A stretch of DNA of 64,000 nucleotides from Chitinophaga sp. CF418. Lineage in GTDB: Bacteria; Bacteroidota; Bacteroidia; Chitinophagales; Chitinophagaceae. The DNA lies in the NCBI RefSeq assembly GCF_900142925.1, contig NZ_FRCN01000002.1, positions 558,001-622,000 on the forward strand. The letters are read 5' to 3'. The notes beneath the pieces were generated by a model that saw only the letters and a list, made by a program, of their open reading frames with translations, searched no databases and was not told the DNA's origin. Position numbers and translations under genes: made by a program. This document shows, piece after piece, positions 34,892 through 43,156 of the stretch. Every line of letters starts with the position of its first letter. Position 1 is the first letter of the stretch.

Positions 34892-35554
34892 ATGAAGTTT
34901 GATAAGATTAAGAACAAGGGACAGGCGCGATTATTTGAAAGCAGGTATTTAGAGATGCTCACCAAAACACACCCCCTTGTAATATGGGCCATGTATGTGC
35001 CTATTATCAGTTACATGTTATATTACAGCAATACCACATTGGATTTTAGTATTGGCCGCGTAGTAACAGTTTTCCTGGGAGCTATGTTTTTCTGGACATT
35101 GTTTGAATACATCATGCACCGCTACCTGTTTCATTTCAGCAGCGAAAATCCCAGAATAAAAAGGATCATCTATGTTATGCATGGTAATCACCATGAATAC
35201 CCCCGTGACAAACAAAGACTATTCATGCCCCCTTTGCCCAGCCTGATCCTTGCTTCCACTATTTTTGGCGCACAATACTTTTTCCTGAGAGAGTACACTT
35301 TTATGTTTTTCCCTGGTTTTATATTGGGTTACCTGATCTATGGAAGTATGCACTATGCCATTCATGCCTGGAACCCTCCTGCCAGATTCCTGAAACCATT
35401 GTGGCGTAACCACCATCTGCACCATTACAAAGGAGAAGAGAAAGGATTCGGAGTGAGCTCCAGCATATGGGACCACATTTTCGGGACAGGCTTTGACCTG
35501 GAAAAGGAGAAGGAAGACAAGGAGAAAGTAAGGGACCTGATGTTCAACAAGTAA
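34892..35554 (+). CDS. Fatty acid hydroxylase / sterol desaturase family membrane protein
   Basis: The 220-residue protein has four hydrophobic segments and the histidine clusters of the di-iron fatty acid hydroxylase superfamily: HRYLFHF, HGNHHEYPRDKQRL, HYAIHAW and NHHLHHY. This spacing resembles fatty acid 2-hydroxylases (FA2H/Scs7 type), without the cytochrome b5 domain. It would hydroxylate the acyl chain of a membrane lipid, plausibly sphingolipid or ornithine lipid in this phylum. The gene stands alone and is convergent with the small hypothetical gene. Confidence 0.88.
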   Translation: MKFDKIKNKGQARLFESRYLEMLTKTHPLVIWAMYVPIISYMLYYSNTTLDFSIGRVVTVFLGAMFFWTLFEYIMHRYLFHFSSENPRIKRIIYVMHGNHHEYPRDKQRLFMPPLPSLILASTIFGAQYFFLREYTFMFFPGFILGYLIYGSMHYAIHAWNPPARFLKPLWRNHHLHHYKGEEKGFGVSSSIWDHIFGTGFDLEKEKEDKEKVRDLMFNK

Positions 35555-35563
35555 TAATCCTGT

Positions 35564-35896
35564 TTACCACTTTTCTTCACCATCATCAGGTGGAGGCTGA
35601 CTATAAGTTTTACGGGCAATAATCTTTTCCTGTTGCCTTTCTATCAGCAATGCGGCTATCTTTCTATATACCCCTGGAGTAAGGTCTGATTCCAGTATCA
35701 TGCGGATCTTCAACTCTGAGACATCCACTTTATATAGCAGCAGTACAAATTGCTGAAAGTCTGTACTGATCAGGAATTCCAGTTTTTCCGCCAGTAGTGC
35801 TTCCAGTTGATCATAAGTAACGCCAGGGGCAGTCTGCAAGGCGGCATCTGCTGATAGCTGCAAGCTAGTTTCCGGAAGTAATTGTATCATATACAA
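35564..35896 (-). CDS. Hypothetical protein, 110 residues
   Basis: I do not recognise this protein. It is acidic and helical with no signal or membrane segment. It reads LLPETSLQLSADAALQTAPGVTYDQLEALLAEKLEFLIST, then VDVSELKIRMILESDLTPGVYRKIAALLIERQQ, and ends in a Pro-rich tail. A second Met (MIQLLPETS) could be the start. Codon use looks like that of its neighbours. It follows the DUF6263-like gene's terminator on the same strand, so it probably has its own promoter. Confidence 0.65.
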   Translation of the reverse strand: MYMIQLLPETSLQLSADAALQTAPGVTYDQLEALLAEKLEFLISTDFQQFVLLLYKVDVSELKIRMILESDLTPGVYRKIAALLIERQQEKIIARKTYSQPPPDDGEEKW

Positions 35897-35902
35897 AAAT
35901 AG

Positions 35903-35929
35903 AAAGGTCCCGTTTCTGGCGGGACCTTT
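35903..35929 (-). terminator. Rho-independent terminator of the DUF6263-like gene
   Basis: AAAGGTCCCG and CGGGACCTTT form a perfect 10-bp stem. On the minus strand it is followed by CTATTTTTG, 7 bp after the stop codon. Confidence 0.75.
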
Positions 35930-35935
35930 TGTATG

Positions 35936-36895
35936 TTATTTCATTTGTTTGATCTTGTAAGAGGCGTTGGTTACTACTTTCACCGGCACCTTGATATCTT
36001 TCTTGATCCGTTTGGCTTTATTTGCCTTATAGGTGTAAGTACCGTTCATTTCTGTATTCTGTGCACAGATGCTGGGTAAGCCGGTATTACGGTCTATCAG
36101 ATAGTTGGTCATGATGTCTCCGCTGATCTCTGCGGTAGCTTGTATACCATCATCAATGGTAAAGGTTTCTACTTTATTGGTAGAGATCTTGCCGGTACCA
36201 TTGATCTTGGCTGTCTGGGCATCCCAGGTCTGCAGGTTCCAGTAAAGGTCAATACTACCTACCAGGCCTGTGCGGATGGGTACATTTTCTTCCCAGCGGG
36301 TGCCTGTTTTAATGCTACGTACCGGGTATATTACCAGGAGCTGTTCCAGCCAGGAGCGGAAGGCATTGGTCCCGAACTGGTCTTTCATGAGCTTCTTATA
36401 GGCTTCCTGTTCATCATCCTTCAGATTGGAGAAGGTAGCGGATGCTTTATCAAGTAACTCATCCAGCCCGGTGATCTTGTTAATAAAACCGGTAGAGGTA
36501 ATGTCTACGGTGAAAGGATGGTCCAGTATGCTTTTCAGGGCAGCCTGGAAAGGTTCTTTATCATTCGGTACATTGGCGTCAACGAGAATGTTCTGGTTAC
36601 GCGCGTTGAAATTGAATTTGAGTTCTTTGTACCGGAAGGTCAGGTAGGCATGGCCTGGATTGACGTCGTCAACATCAATGCTGATAGTATTGTTAAAGTC
36701 GCGGGTTACGCGTTGCATTATATCCTCAACGGTAGTATATGTTTCACTGCGGCTCTCCTGTTTCAATTCAAACTGTTGTCCTTTCAGAAAGCTGTAGCCA
36801 AGATCTACATAATCTCTTTTTTCATCTGACTGGGCTTTTGCAGGCAGAGCCAGTACTGCTCCCATCGCCATTGACACCAAAAATCGCTTCATCAT
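35936..36895 (-). CDS. Periplasmic protein, probably DUF6263 family
   Basis: I use the tandem ATG at 36895 (MMKRFLVSMAMGAVLALPAKAQ), which gives a proper signal peptide. The ATG at 36916 would overlap the upstream gene. The mature part, about 297 residues, is beta-rich. Phrases typical of this Bacteroidota family are PFTVDITSTGFINKITGLDELLDK and TNYLIDRNTGLPSICAQNTEMNGTY. Function is unknown. It is 13 bp downstream of the TIGR02757-type gene, so the two are co-transcribed. Confidence 0.78.
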   Translation of the reverse strand: MMKRFLVSMAMGAVLALPAKAQSDEKRDYVDLGYSFLKGQQFELKQESRSETYTTVEDIMQRVTRDFNNTISIDVDDVNPGHAYLTFRYKELKFNFNARNQNILVDANVPNDKEPFQAALKSILDHPFTVDITSTGFINKITGLDELLDKASATFSNLKDDEQEAYKKLMKDQFGTNAFRSWLEQLLVIYPVRSIKTGTRWEENVPIRTGLVGSIDLYWNLQTWDAQTAKINGTGKISTNKVETFTIDDGIQATAEISGDIMTNYLIDRNTGLPSICAQNTEMNGTYTYKANKAKRIKKDIKVPVKVVTNASYKIKQMK

Positions 36896-36908
36896 TACGC
36901 TATATTTA

Positions 36909-37682
36909 TTATACATACTTTTCTATTACGCCCAGGCCGAAAAGGGCAAAATCATATTTGGCAGGATCCAGGGGGTCCAGTTGCCTGAGTTGCCTGGTAA
37001 GTTCAAGCGCTGTTTTCCAATCTGATTTTGCGGCAGGGATCAATCCCAGTCTGGTGGCCACTCTTCCCACATGTACGTCCATCGGGCATACCAGCTGAGA
37101 TGGCTGAATGTGTTGCCATACTCCAAAATCCACGCCATTTTCATCTTTCCTGACCATCCAGCGAAGGTACATATTCAATCTTTTACAGGCGGAATTTCTC
37201 GCGGGCGTTGAAATATGTTTCCGGGTCCGTTCCGGGTGCTCGGGCAGGAAGAACATGTGATGAAAGCCACGGAGGGCGTTTTCGATGGTTTCATCTTCCG
37301 GGGTGATATGCCCGCTGAAGGCAAATTCAAGGGAAGTAATATCTGTATAATATCCCTGCAGGAATTCCACAAAATACATCAGGTCTACCCCGTTAAATGT
37401 CCGGTGGCAGAACTGGAGTAAGTTCATCCGCTCTCTTGGTTTGTGATTGAGGATGAAGTCGTAGGGCGCGTCATCCATCAGTTTCATCAGCTCCGTGCAC
37501 TTATTGATGATGGTAGTACGGTTTCCCCAGGCAAGGATGGCGGCGAACAAACCGGAAATTTCAATGTCCTGAAGTTTCCTAAACCTGTGCGGGATACATA
37601 TAGGATCGCCGGGGATAAATTCCGGGGTATCATAGTGTACCGCTTTCGCGTCTAAAAAAGTCTTCAGTTGCTGGAATTTCAT
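36909..37682 (-). CDS. TIGR02757 / DUF2400 family protein
   Basis: The 257-residue protein matches the DUF2400 family, whose members are related to helix-hairpin-helix DNA glycosylases. It has RFRKLQDIEISGLFAAILAWGNRTTIINKCTELM, then NGVDLMYFVEFLQGYYTD, and near the end QLVCPMDVHVGRVATRLGLI. A Cys-rich iron-sulfur site is not evident. Activity has not been established for the family. Confidence 0.87.
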   Translation of the reverse strand: MKFQQLKTFLDAKAVHYDTPEFIPGDPICIPHRFRKLQDIEISGLFAAILAWGNRTTIINKCTELMKLMDDAPYDFILNHKPRERMNLLQFCHRTFNGVDLMYFVEFLQGYYTDITSLEFAFSGHITPEDETIENALRGFHHMFFLPEHPERTRKHISTPARNSACKRLNMYLRWMVRKDENGVDFGVWQHIQPSQLVCPMDVHVGRVATRLGLIPAAKSDWKTALELTRQLRQLDPLDPAKYDFALFGLGVIEKYV

Positions 37683-37868
37683 AATGGTATGCTCGGTTTA
37701 GTGCTGATGACTCCGGAGTGCAATACGCCGGCAGTCCGAAAAATAAGGAAAGATGTTCACACTACAGGAATTTATATAGATAACCGTTTATCTCCTATAG
37801 ACAACTGATAATGAGTATTGTGAGTATTCCCAAGCTGAATGCACCGGATCTGCAACCCAGGTTATACA

Positions 37869-37902
37869 GGTTTGAGGATGTTATAGTTTACATCCTCAAA
37901 CC
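37869..37902 (-). terminator. Hairpin after the cystathionine gamma-synthase gene
   Basis: GGTTTGAGGATG (37869-37880) and CATCCTCAAACC (37891-37902) form a perfect 12-bp stem 30 bp after the gene's stop. The T tract is weak, so termination is likely but not certain. Confidence 0.6.
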
Positions 37903-37931
37903 TTCCGGATTTTCCGGAGTGTGTAATATGG

Positions 37932-39071
37932 TTACCCGATAGCTTTCTGGAGGTCGGCAATGAGGTCTTCTGCATCCTCGATACCTACGCTGAGGCGGAT
38001 GAGGGAATCTACCAGGCCATTGGCGATACGATCTTCTCTTGGGATGGAGGCATGGGTCATACTGGCAGGGTGCCCTATCAGCGATTCCACACCGCCCAGT
38101 GATTCGGCCAGTGAGAACAAATGGGTACCGCTCAGTACTTTAAAAGCTGCCTCCTGGCTATCGTCTTTAAGGGTGAAGGAGATCATGCCACCGAAACCTC
38201 TCATCTGCTGTTTGGCAATGTTGTGGTTAGGATGATCTTCAAAGCCACACCAATACACTTTACCTACTTTAGGATGCTGACGGAGGAAGTTGGCAATCGC
38301 AGCGCCGTTCTCACAATGCCGCTGCATACGCACGTGCAGGGTTTTCAGTCCGCGTAATACCAGGAAGCAGTCCTGCGGGCCAGGTACTGCGCCGCAGCTG
38401 TTCTGTATGAAGTAGAGCTGTTTGGCAAGGGCTTCATCTTTTACGATGATGGCTCCATGCACCACATCACTGTGACCGCCCAGGTATTTGGTTGCGCTGT
38501 GTACAACAATATGTGCGCCCAGGTCCAGGGGATTCTGCAAATAAGGGGATGCAAAGGTATTATCCACGCAAAGCAGGATATTATGTTCCTGTGCAATCCT
38601 GGCACTGGCGGCAACATCAATGATGTTCAGCAGGGGGTTGGTAGGAGTTTCTATCCAGATCAGCTTTGTATTGGCGTTGATATACCTGCGGATATTTTCA
38701 GCTTCCTGCATACCGATAAAATGGAACTTAATACCATACCGTTCGAATACTTTGGTGAAAATGCGGTAGGTGCCACCATAAAGGTCGTTGGAGGCAATGA
38801 CTTCATCGCCCGGGTTAAGCAGCTTTAGCACGGCATCGGTTGCGGCCAGACCGCTACTGAAGGAGATACCATATTTACCGTTCTCGATAGCAGCCAGGGC
38901 ATCCTGCAATGCATCGCGGGTGGGGTTTTGTGTACGGGCGTACTCATAGCCTTTATGCTGGCCGGGGGCGCTTTGTACATAAGTGGATGTCTGAAAGATA
39001 GGGGTCATTATGGCCCCGGTTGACGGATCGGGGCTTACGCCTGCGTGTATGAGTTTAGTTCCCAGCTTCAT
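37932..39071 (-). CDS. metB: Cystathionine gamma-synthase / trans-sulfuration PLP enzyme
   Basis: The 379-residue Cys/Met-metabolism PLP enzyme has the fold type I features: YARTQNPTRDALQDALAAIE near the N-terminus, VDNTFASPYLQNPLDLGAHIVVHS, and the PLP-binding Lys in SATKYLGGHSDV. The C-terminal SLGGVESLIGHPASMTH is shared by cystathionine gamma-synthase and gamma-lyase, so the exact reaction cannot be decided. Either way it belongs to methionine/cysteine interconversion. An exact -7 box precedes it. Confidence 0.9.
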   Translation of the reverse strand: MKLGTKLIHAGVSPDPSTGAIMTPIFQTSTYVQSAPGQHKGYEYARTQNPTRDALQDALAAIENGKYGISFSSGLAATDAVLKLLNPGDEVIASNDLYGGTYRIFTKVFERYGIKFHFIGMQEAENIRRYINANTKLIWIETPTNPLLNIIDVAASARIAQEHNILLCVDNTFASPYLQNPLDLGAHIVVHSATKYLGGHSDVVHGAIIVKDEALAKQLYFIQNSCGAVPGPQDCFLVLRGLKTLHVRMQRHCENGAAIANFLRQHPKVGKVYWCGFEDHPNHNIAKQQMRGFGGMISFTLKDDSQEAAFKVLSGTHLFSLAESLGGVESLIGHPASMTHASIPREDRIANGLVDSLIRLSVGIEDAEDLIADLQKAIG

Positions 39072-39116
39072 GCCTGAAATATTTTGTTATTAGATGATCT
39101 GTTAGTCTGAAAGTTC

Positions 39117-39124
39117 CAAAGGTA
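39117..39124 (-). promoter_or_regulatory. -7 promoter box of the metB-like gene
   Basis: The minus strand reads TACCTTTG, an exact TAnnTTTG match 46 bp before the start codon. Confidence 0.6.
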
Positions 39125-39316
39125 CTAATTCCGGCATTGCGGAGAATGGAGGGTAAAAGGGGCGTATAGCTTGTGCTGTGAGTGCTATCTTTAAGACATC
39201 CAATAAGATAGCTCATCAGATAATAAAAAAGCCCAATAAGTAGTTCTACGCAACACCAGCCTGAAGTATAAATACGCCCTACAGGCTTGGTTTTTGTCCG
39301 AATTGGCTTTCAAAAG

Positions 39317-39363
39317 TCCCTTTACGGAAGAAAATGCAACATTCACGAACAAAATTTGTTCAC
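39317..39363 (+). promoter_or_regulatory. TTCAC boxes upstream of sRNA candidate 3
   Basis: AACATTCAC (39338-39346) is preceded at 21 bp by TCCCTTTAC (39317-39325) and followed by TTTGTTCAC (39355-39363). The TTCAC of the last lies 54 bp before the conserved GG of the RNA candidate. They are weaker matches than those at 25.2 and 25.5 kb, but the placement is alike. Confidence 0.4.
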
Positions 39364-39400
39364 TCAGCCGAAACCGTAGTTTCCGCGCAGTAATTCGAAT

Positions 39401-39408
39401 TACATTTG
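39401..39408 (+). promoter_or_regulatory. -7 box of sRNA candidate 3
   Basis: TACATTTG matches TAnnTTTG exactly and is followed four bases later by the conserved GGTTTTTCA. Confidence 0.6.
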
Positions 39409-39411
39409 AAA

Positions 39412-39468
39412 AGGTTTTTCATAGGATATGGTTAAAATTCGTGGGCGGTAATCTTACCGCCTTTTTCT
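39412..39468 (+). ncRNA. Small RNA candidate, copy 3
   Basis: From GGTTTTTCATAGG to GATATGGTTAAAATT the 27 bases are identical to copy 1, 14 kb away. The terminator stem GGCGGTA (39444-39450), loop ATCT, TACCGCC (39455-39461) is followed by TTTTTCTT. The Met-Val-Lys-Ile frame stops after seven codons inside the hairpin, which argues against a conserved peptide. It lies in a 550-bp gap between the metB-like and DUF2911 genes, both on the other strand. Confidence 0.6.
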
Positions 39469-39480
39469 TACTTAATTAAA

Positions 39481-39518
39481 AAGCGAAAAGGGAATAGCTT
39501 GCTATTCCCTTTTCGCTT
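39481..39518. terminator. Strong bidirectional hairpin downstream of sRNA candidate 3
   Basis: GCGAAAAGGGAATAGC pairs with GCTATTCCCTTTTCGC (16 bp, loop of four to six bases), with AAAA on the left and TTTTT on the right. It probably ends transcription of the DUF2911 gene from the minus strand and acts as a second stop for the RNA from the plus strand. Confidence 0.75.
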
Positions 39519-39623
39519 TTTATCTTTTACGCTATTGTTGTGTAAACTTCTTCTGTTGCAGTTGGGTTAAGACGATCTCTTATTCACATGTAGATCTTCA
39601 CTACTGATGATCAGAACAGGTTG

Positions 39624-40244
39624 TTATTTCTTCTTATCAGTCTTTGCGACAGCTACAGGTGCTTTTTCCGAAAATTTAATAGGCAGGCTTACGCTGGTGG
39701 TATCCCAGGCTACTACAAGGTTAGCGCCATAGTCTGCTTTCTCAAAAACGATTGTAAATGGTTCTACAGGTGTGGTCAGTTTACTAACCGGCACATCTGT
39801 CCTTACCACATCTTTATGCTGATCGTATTTAAATGCGCCCCAGATGTCTGTTTCGCGGTTAACGATCATTGTCCATTTTTGTTCGGAAAGAAGAGCATAG
39901 AGGGTGTAACGACCTCTGGGAATGGTTTTGCCACCGATTACAACGGGACGGAAAAACTCTATCTCTGTGGCTTCATTGGCGCCAAGGCGATAGATCTCAC
40001 CATAAGATTCCAGTTCACCAAAGATCTTTCTGCCTTTCTTCTGTGGACGGCTGTAAATAACACGTGCTACCAGTGATCCGGGTTCACCTTTTACTTTCAC
40101 TACGTAGGGATACATTACAGGATAATACGCCATGTCCATCGGGCTGGCATCTAGTGGGGGCATCTTTTTGTCCTGCGCATAGCTGGAAGGGCTGGTGAGG
40201 CCTGCTATGGCAATAAGCAGCATTACTCGTACTAAATTTTTCAT
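39624..40244 (-). CDS. DUF2911 family periplasmic protein
   Basis: The 206-residue protein has a signal peptide (MKNLVRVMLLIAIAGLTSPSSYAQ) and the DUF2911 domain. Features are ARVIYSRPQKKGRKIFGELESYGEIYRLGANEATEIEFFRPVVIGGKTIPRGRYTLY, then IWGAFKYDQHKDVVRTDVPV. It is common in Bacteroidota and of unknown function. A Lys-rich tail ends the protein. Its minus-strand promoter box lies 37 bp upstream. Confidence 0.9.
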   Translation of the reverse strand: MKNLVRVMLLIAIAGLTSPSSYAQDKKMPPLDASPMDMAYYPVMYPYVVKVKGEPGSLVARVIYSRPQKKGRKIFGELESYGEIYRLGANEATEIEFFRPVVIGGKTIPRGRYTLYALLSEQKWTMIVNRETDIWGAFKYDQHKDVVRTDVPVSKLTTPVEPFTIVFEKADYGANLVVAWDTTSVSLPIKFSEKAPVAVAKTDKKK

Positions 40245-40280
40245 TGTTGGCTATCAATTCAGATGTTAAGAATAATAGTG

Positions 40281-40288
40281 CAAACGTA
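40281..40288 (-). promoter_or_regulatory. -7 promoter box of the DUF2911 gene
   Basis: The minus strand reads TACGTTTG, an exact TAnnTTTG match 37 bp before the start codon. Confidence 0.6.
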
Positions 40289-40292
40289 CGAT

Positions 40293-40874
40293 TTAATGCG
40301 GGTAAGTTTTAACGAAGGCGGTCAATTCGGGAAAGAATGTACGGTAATGTGCAGCGAGTGTATCGTAATGTTCCTGCAGCACTGCAAAAGGAGCATCTGC
40401 CGTTACTTCAAGGAATTTAGCCCTGTGTGCAATACCGCTGAAGCTCTTATAAATACCGTCCATAAACCTGTATCCATATAGCCAGTTATGTTGCCGCATA
40501 TGATGAAATACCTGTTGGAATACAGGCGGTAGTACATCATGATGACTGGCTAAAACAGTATATATCTCTTTTGAAAAAGCAGACAAGGTAGCATCTGTAA
40601 AAATGGTGGTATCTGTGGCAAGGAAATGATCATATACGATGTCAATGAATACGGCGCTATACCTGCCGCATGAGGGCTGAAAGTATTCCCTGGCGGCCAA
40701 TGTAACAGGATGCGTATCTGTAAAGTTATCAATGGCCCTGTGTAACTGTATACCCTGCTGTATGCCCGGATCATACTCCTGCCATTGTTTACCTTTTACA
40801 TAGTCAGCAATCATATTGCCCACTATAAGGGACTGATCTTGAAATGAGAGATATGCGTGGGCCAGGTAGTTCAT
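40293..40874 (-). CDS. acpH: Acyl carrier protein phosphodiesterase family protein
   Basis: I start at ATG 40874 (MNYLAHAYLSFQDQSLIVGNMIADYVKG), the family's usual N-terminus. Six more codons are open upstream. The 193-residue helical protein has HRAIDNFTDTHPV and FIDIVYDHFLA, which hold the His/Asp metal-site residues of the AcpH/HD-like family. The name comes from E. coli AcpH, which removes phosphopantetheine from ACP. In Bacteroidota the role is inferred only. Confidence 0.88.
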   Translation of the reverse strand: MNYLAHAYLSFQDQSLIVGNMIADYVKGKQWQEYDPGIQQGIQLHRAIDNFTDTHPVTLAAREYFQPSCGRYSAVFIDIVYDHFLATDTTIFTDATLSAFSKEIYTVLASHHDVLPPVFQQVFHHMRQHNWLYGYRFMDGIYKSFSGIAHRAKFLEVTADAPFAVLQEHYDTLAAHYRTFFPELTAFVKTYPH

Positions 40875-41393
40875 ACACTGAAGATAAAACAACTTTTGCA
40901 GCTACTGTCTTTTGCATACGGAGACGCTTCATACAGCTTCAATGTTACCTGCGTGTTAAGGTTGTCTATCAATTTGTTAAATCACCGTTTTCGGTTAGTT
41001 TTTATACCATTTATGGTGATTGCCGGAGAAGAAAAATGTGCTGACATTTGTGTCGTCATGTTGATTAACAACCCGAAGTTAAACAGTGAACAAAGATCGT
41101 TAGCCATTGGTAAAGGGACATAGAGAACTGCATAATTCCATTCGTCAATGATCCTGGAATTTCCGTCCAGTTTAACAAAAGCTTAACGGAGACCGTTGCA
41201 ACATTCGGGCTTTCAGTGCAACATGTGCATAGTAAAGGAAGTATATGGAGAGATGGAGTAAGTTCAGCATGCCGGCGATATAAGTGACTTTAGCCAAGTA
41301 ATCTAGCGTATCCACTTATAACAAAGCATTTGACCCGCACCTTCTATTACATGTACATTTACATCACAAAAACAAACCAAAAAAGTTTCCGCC
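40875..41393. other. Gene-free stretch between divergent genes
   Basis: About 520 bp. Short plus-strand frames near 40,850-41,120 overlap the acpH start region and have no recognisable content. I see no clear promoter box or hairpin. Confidence 0.35.
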
Positions 41394-41918
41394 ATGAAAC
41401 CTAGCATCAATTCAATTAACAACACCAATGCATCTGCGGATGCAAGCCGGTTGCAAGGTAACCGGTTCAGGAGAATGCTGCTCTTATTTGCTGCAGTACT
41501 TTTCTTCTCTACACAATTTGCCTTTGCTGGCACCAAGGAAATGGAGGCCACTACCAAACTGAAACAGGCGCTTAACAAGGAGTTTGCCGGTGCTTCAGAT
41601 ATTAAATGGTACAGTGAAGACAACAAGACGTTTATGGCTAAGTTCAGTCTGAACGCGCGCAGTGTAACTGCTTATTTCGACGGAGAAGGTAACCTGCTGG
41701 CTACCCGCCGTTACATTGACGAGCAGTATCTGCCACTGGCCGTGTCCAACAAACTGGCAAAACGTTATCCTAAGGACAAGATCCGTTGGGTAGTGGAATT
41801 TGACAGTGAAGGAACTACCGTTTATTATGTAACACTGGAAGGTGAGAAGACATGGAAAGTGATCAAATCAGGCGCTAACGGAGACCTGAGTGTTTACCAG
41901 AACATGAAGAAAGTTTAG
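41394..41918 (+). CDS. Small exported protein of the PepSY-like / BLIP-like type
   Basis: The 174-residue protein has an unusual 27-residue hydrophilic, Asn/Ser-rich head before a signal-type helix (RRMLLLFAAVLFFSTQFAFA). A domain with the periplasmic 'PepSY-like' pattern follows: ALNKEFAGASDIKWYSEDNKTFMAKFSLNARSVTAYFDGEGNLLATRRYI. Two repeats of the beta-hairpin type can be guessed (KWYSEDNKTFMAKF and RWVVEFDSEGTTVYYVTL). A shorter start at the Met before LLLF would give a normal signal peptide. Function is unknown, and a terminator follows. Confidence 0.7.
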   Translation: MKPSINSINNTNASADASRLQGNRFRRMLLLFAAVLFFSTQFAFAGTKEMEATTKLKQALNKEFAGASDIKWYSEDNKTFMAKFSLNARSVTAYFDGEGNLLATRRYIDEQYLPLAVSNKLAKRYPKDKIRWVVEFDSEGTTVYYVTLEGEKTWKVIKSGANGDLSVYQNMKKV

Positions 41919-41952
41919 ACATCAGTTCATCAGTTGAAAGTCCATAGTCAGT

Positions 41953-41994
41953 ATAGTCCATAGTAGCAGCAGCTATTATGGGCTATTTTTTTTA
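41953..41994 (+). terminator. Rho-independent terminator after the PepSY-like gene
   Basis: ATAGTCCATAGTAGC (41953-41967) pairs imperfectly with GCTATTATGGGCTAT (41972-41986), followed by a run of eight T. Confidence 0.75.
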
Positions 41995-42000
41995 ATTCCT

Positions 42001-42008
42001 TACCTTTG
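42001..42008 (+). promoter_or_regulatory. -7 promoter box of the deoxyhypusine synthase homologue
   Basis: TACCTTTG matches TAnnTTTG exactly, 35 bp before the start codon. Confidence 0.6.
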
Positions 42009-42043
42009 CCGTTCTCTATTGGATTTTAAACTTATAAACGGAC

Positions 42044-43018
42044 ATGAATAAAGGGCCTATTTCTCAATTTATCCAGCACCACTACCGCCACTTCAATGCG
42101 GCTGCACTGGTGGATGCTGCAAAGGGATATGAAACACATTTGCTGGAGGGCGGTAAAATGCTGGTATCCCTTGCTGGTGCTATGAGTACCGCCGAGCTGG
42201 GTATTTCTTTCGCGGAAATGATCCGCCAGGGAAAAGTAGACATTATCTCCTGTACCGGGGCTAACCTGGAAGAGGATATAATGAACCTCGTTGCACACAC
42301 ACATTATAAAAGGGTGCCTCATTACCGTGACCTGAGCCCCCAGGAAGAATGGGATCTGCTGCAGGATGGCTTTAACAGGGTAACAGATACCTGTATACCA
42401 GAAGAGGAAGCTTTCCGTCGTATACAGGAACATATTCATAAGATCTGGAAAGATGCGGACGATAAAGGCGAACGCTATTTCCCACACGAATACATGTACA
42501 AGCTGCTGCTGAGCGGCGTGATGAAAGAGCATTACGAGATCGATCCGAAAAACAGCTGGATGATCGCTGCTGCTGAACGTAACATTCCGATCGTTGTACC
42601 AGGATGGGAAGACAGCACCATGGGTAACATCTTCGCATCCTACATCATCAAAGGTGAACTGAAGGCGTCTACCATGAAGAGCGGTATCGAGTACATGGTA
42701 TGGCTGGCTGACTGGTACCGCAACAATTCCGCTGGTAAGGGCGTAGGCTTCTTCCAGATCGGTGGCGGTATAGCGGGCGACTTCCCTATCTGCGTGGTGC
42801 CAATGATGTACCAGGACCTGGAATGGCACGATGTTCCTTTCTGGAGCTATTTCTGCCAGATTTCTGACTCTACCACTTCTTACGGTTCTTATTCCGGGGC
42901 AGTGCCTAATGAGAAGATCACCTGGGGTAAACTGGATATTACCACTCCGAAATTTATCGTCGAATCTGATGCTACCATTGTAGCTCCATTGATATTTGCT
43001 TACCTGCTGGGCTGGTAA
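42044..43018 (+). CDS. Deoxyhypusine synthase family protein
   Basis: The 324-residue NAD-dependent enzyme of the deoxyhypusine synthase fold shows LEGGKMLVSLAGAMSTAELGISFAEMI, IISCTGANLEEDI and, near the end, GAVPNEKITWGKLDI. The Lys in WGK aligns with the lysine that carries the aminobutyl intermediate in the eukaryotic enzyme. Bacteria have no eIF5A, so the true substrate is another amine (homospermidine synthesis is one suggestion for bacterial members). The gene is single, with its own promoter and terminator. Confidence 0.9.
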   Translation: MNKGPISQFIQHHYRHFNAAALVDAAKGYETHLLEGGKMLVSLAGAMSTAELGISFAEMIRQGKVDIISCTGANLEEDIMNLVAHTHYKRVPHYRDLSPQEEWDLLQDGFNRVTDTCIPEEEAFRRIQEHIHKIWKDADDKGERYFPHEYMYKLLLSGVMKEHYEIDPKNSWMIAAAERNIPIVVPGWEDSTMGNIFASYIIKGELKASTMKSGIEYMVWLADWYRNNSAGKGVGFFQIGGGIAGDFPICVVPMMYQDLEWHDVPFWSYFCQISDSTTSYGSYSGAVPNEKITWGKLDITTPKFIVESDATIVAPLIFAYLLGW

Positions 43019-43051
43019 GAATATCTGTCAACAGATAAAATGCTATAATAG

Positions 43052-43092
43052 AACGCTGATCACTACTTTTTTTTGTGGTGATCAGCGTTTTA
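43052..43092 (+). terminator. Rho-independent terminator of the deoxyhypusine synthase homologue
   Basis: AACGCTGATCAC (43052-43063) pairs with GTGATCAGCGTT (43078-43089), followed by TTT. Confidence 0.75.
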
Positions 43093-43156
43093 CATTGGTG
43101 GAATGCTATCAGTTTTAATATAAAAAGGGTATATTGTACCCTTATAACTTCCAAAT

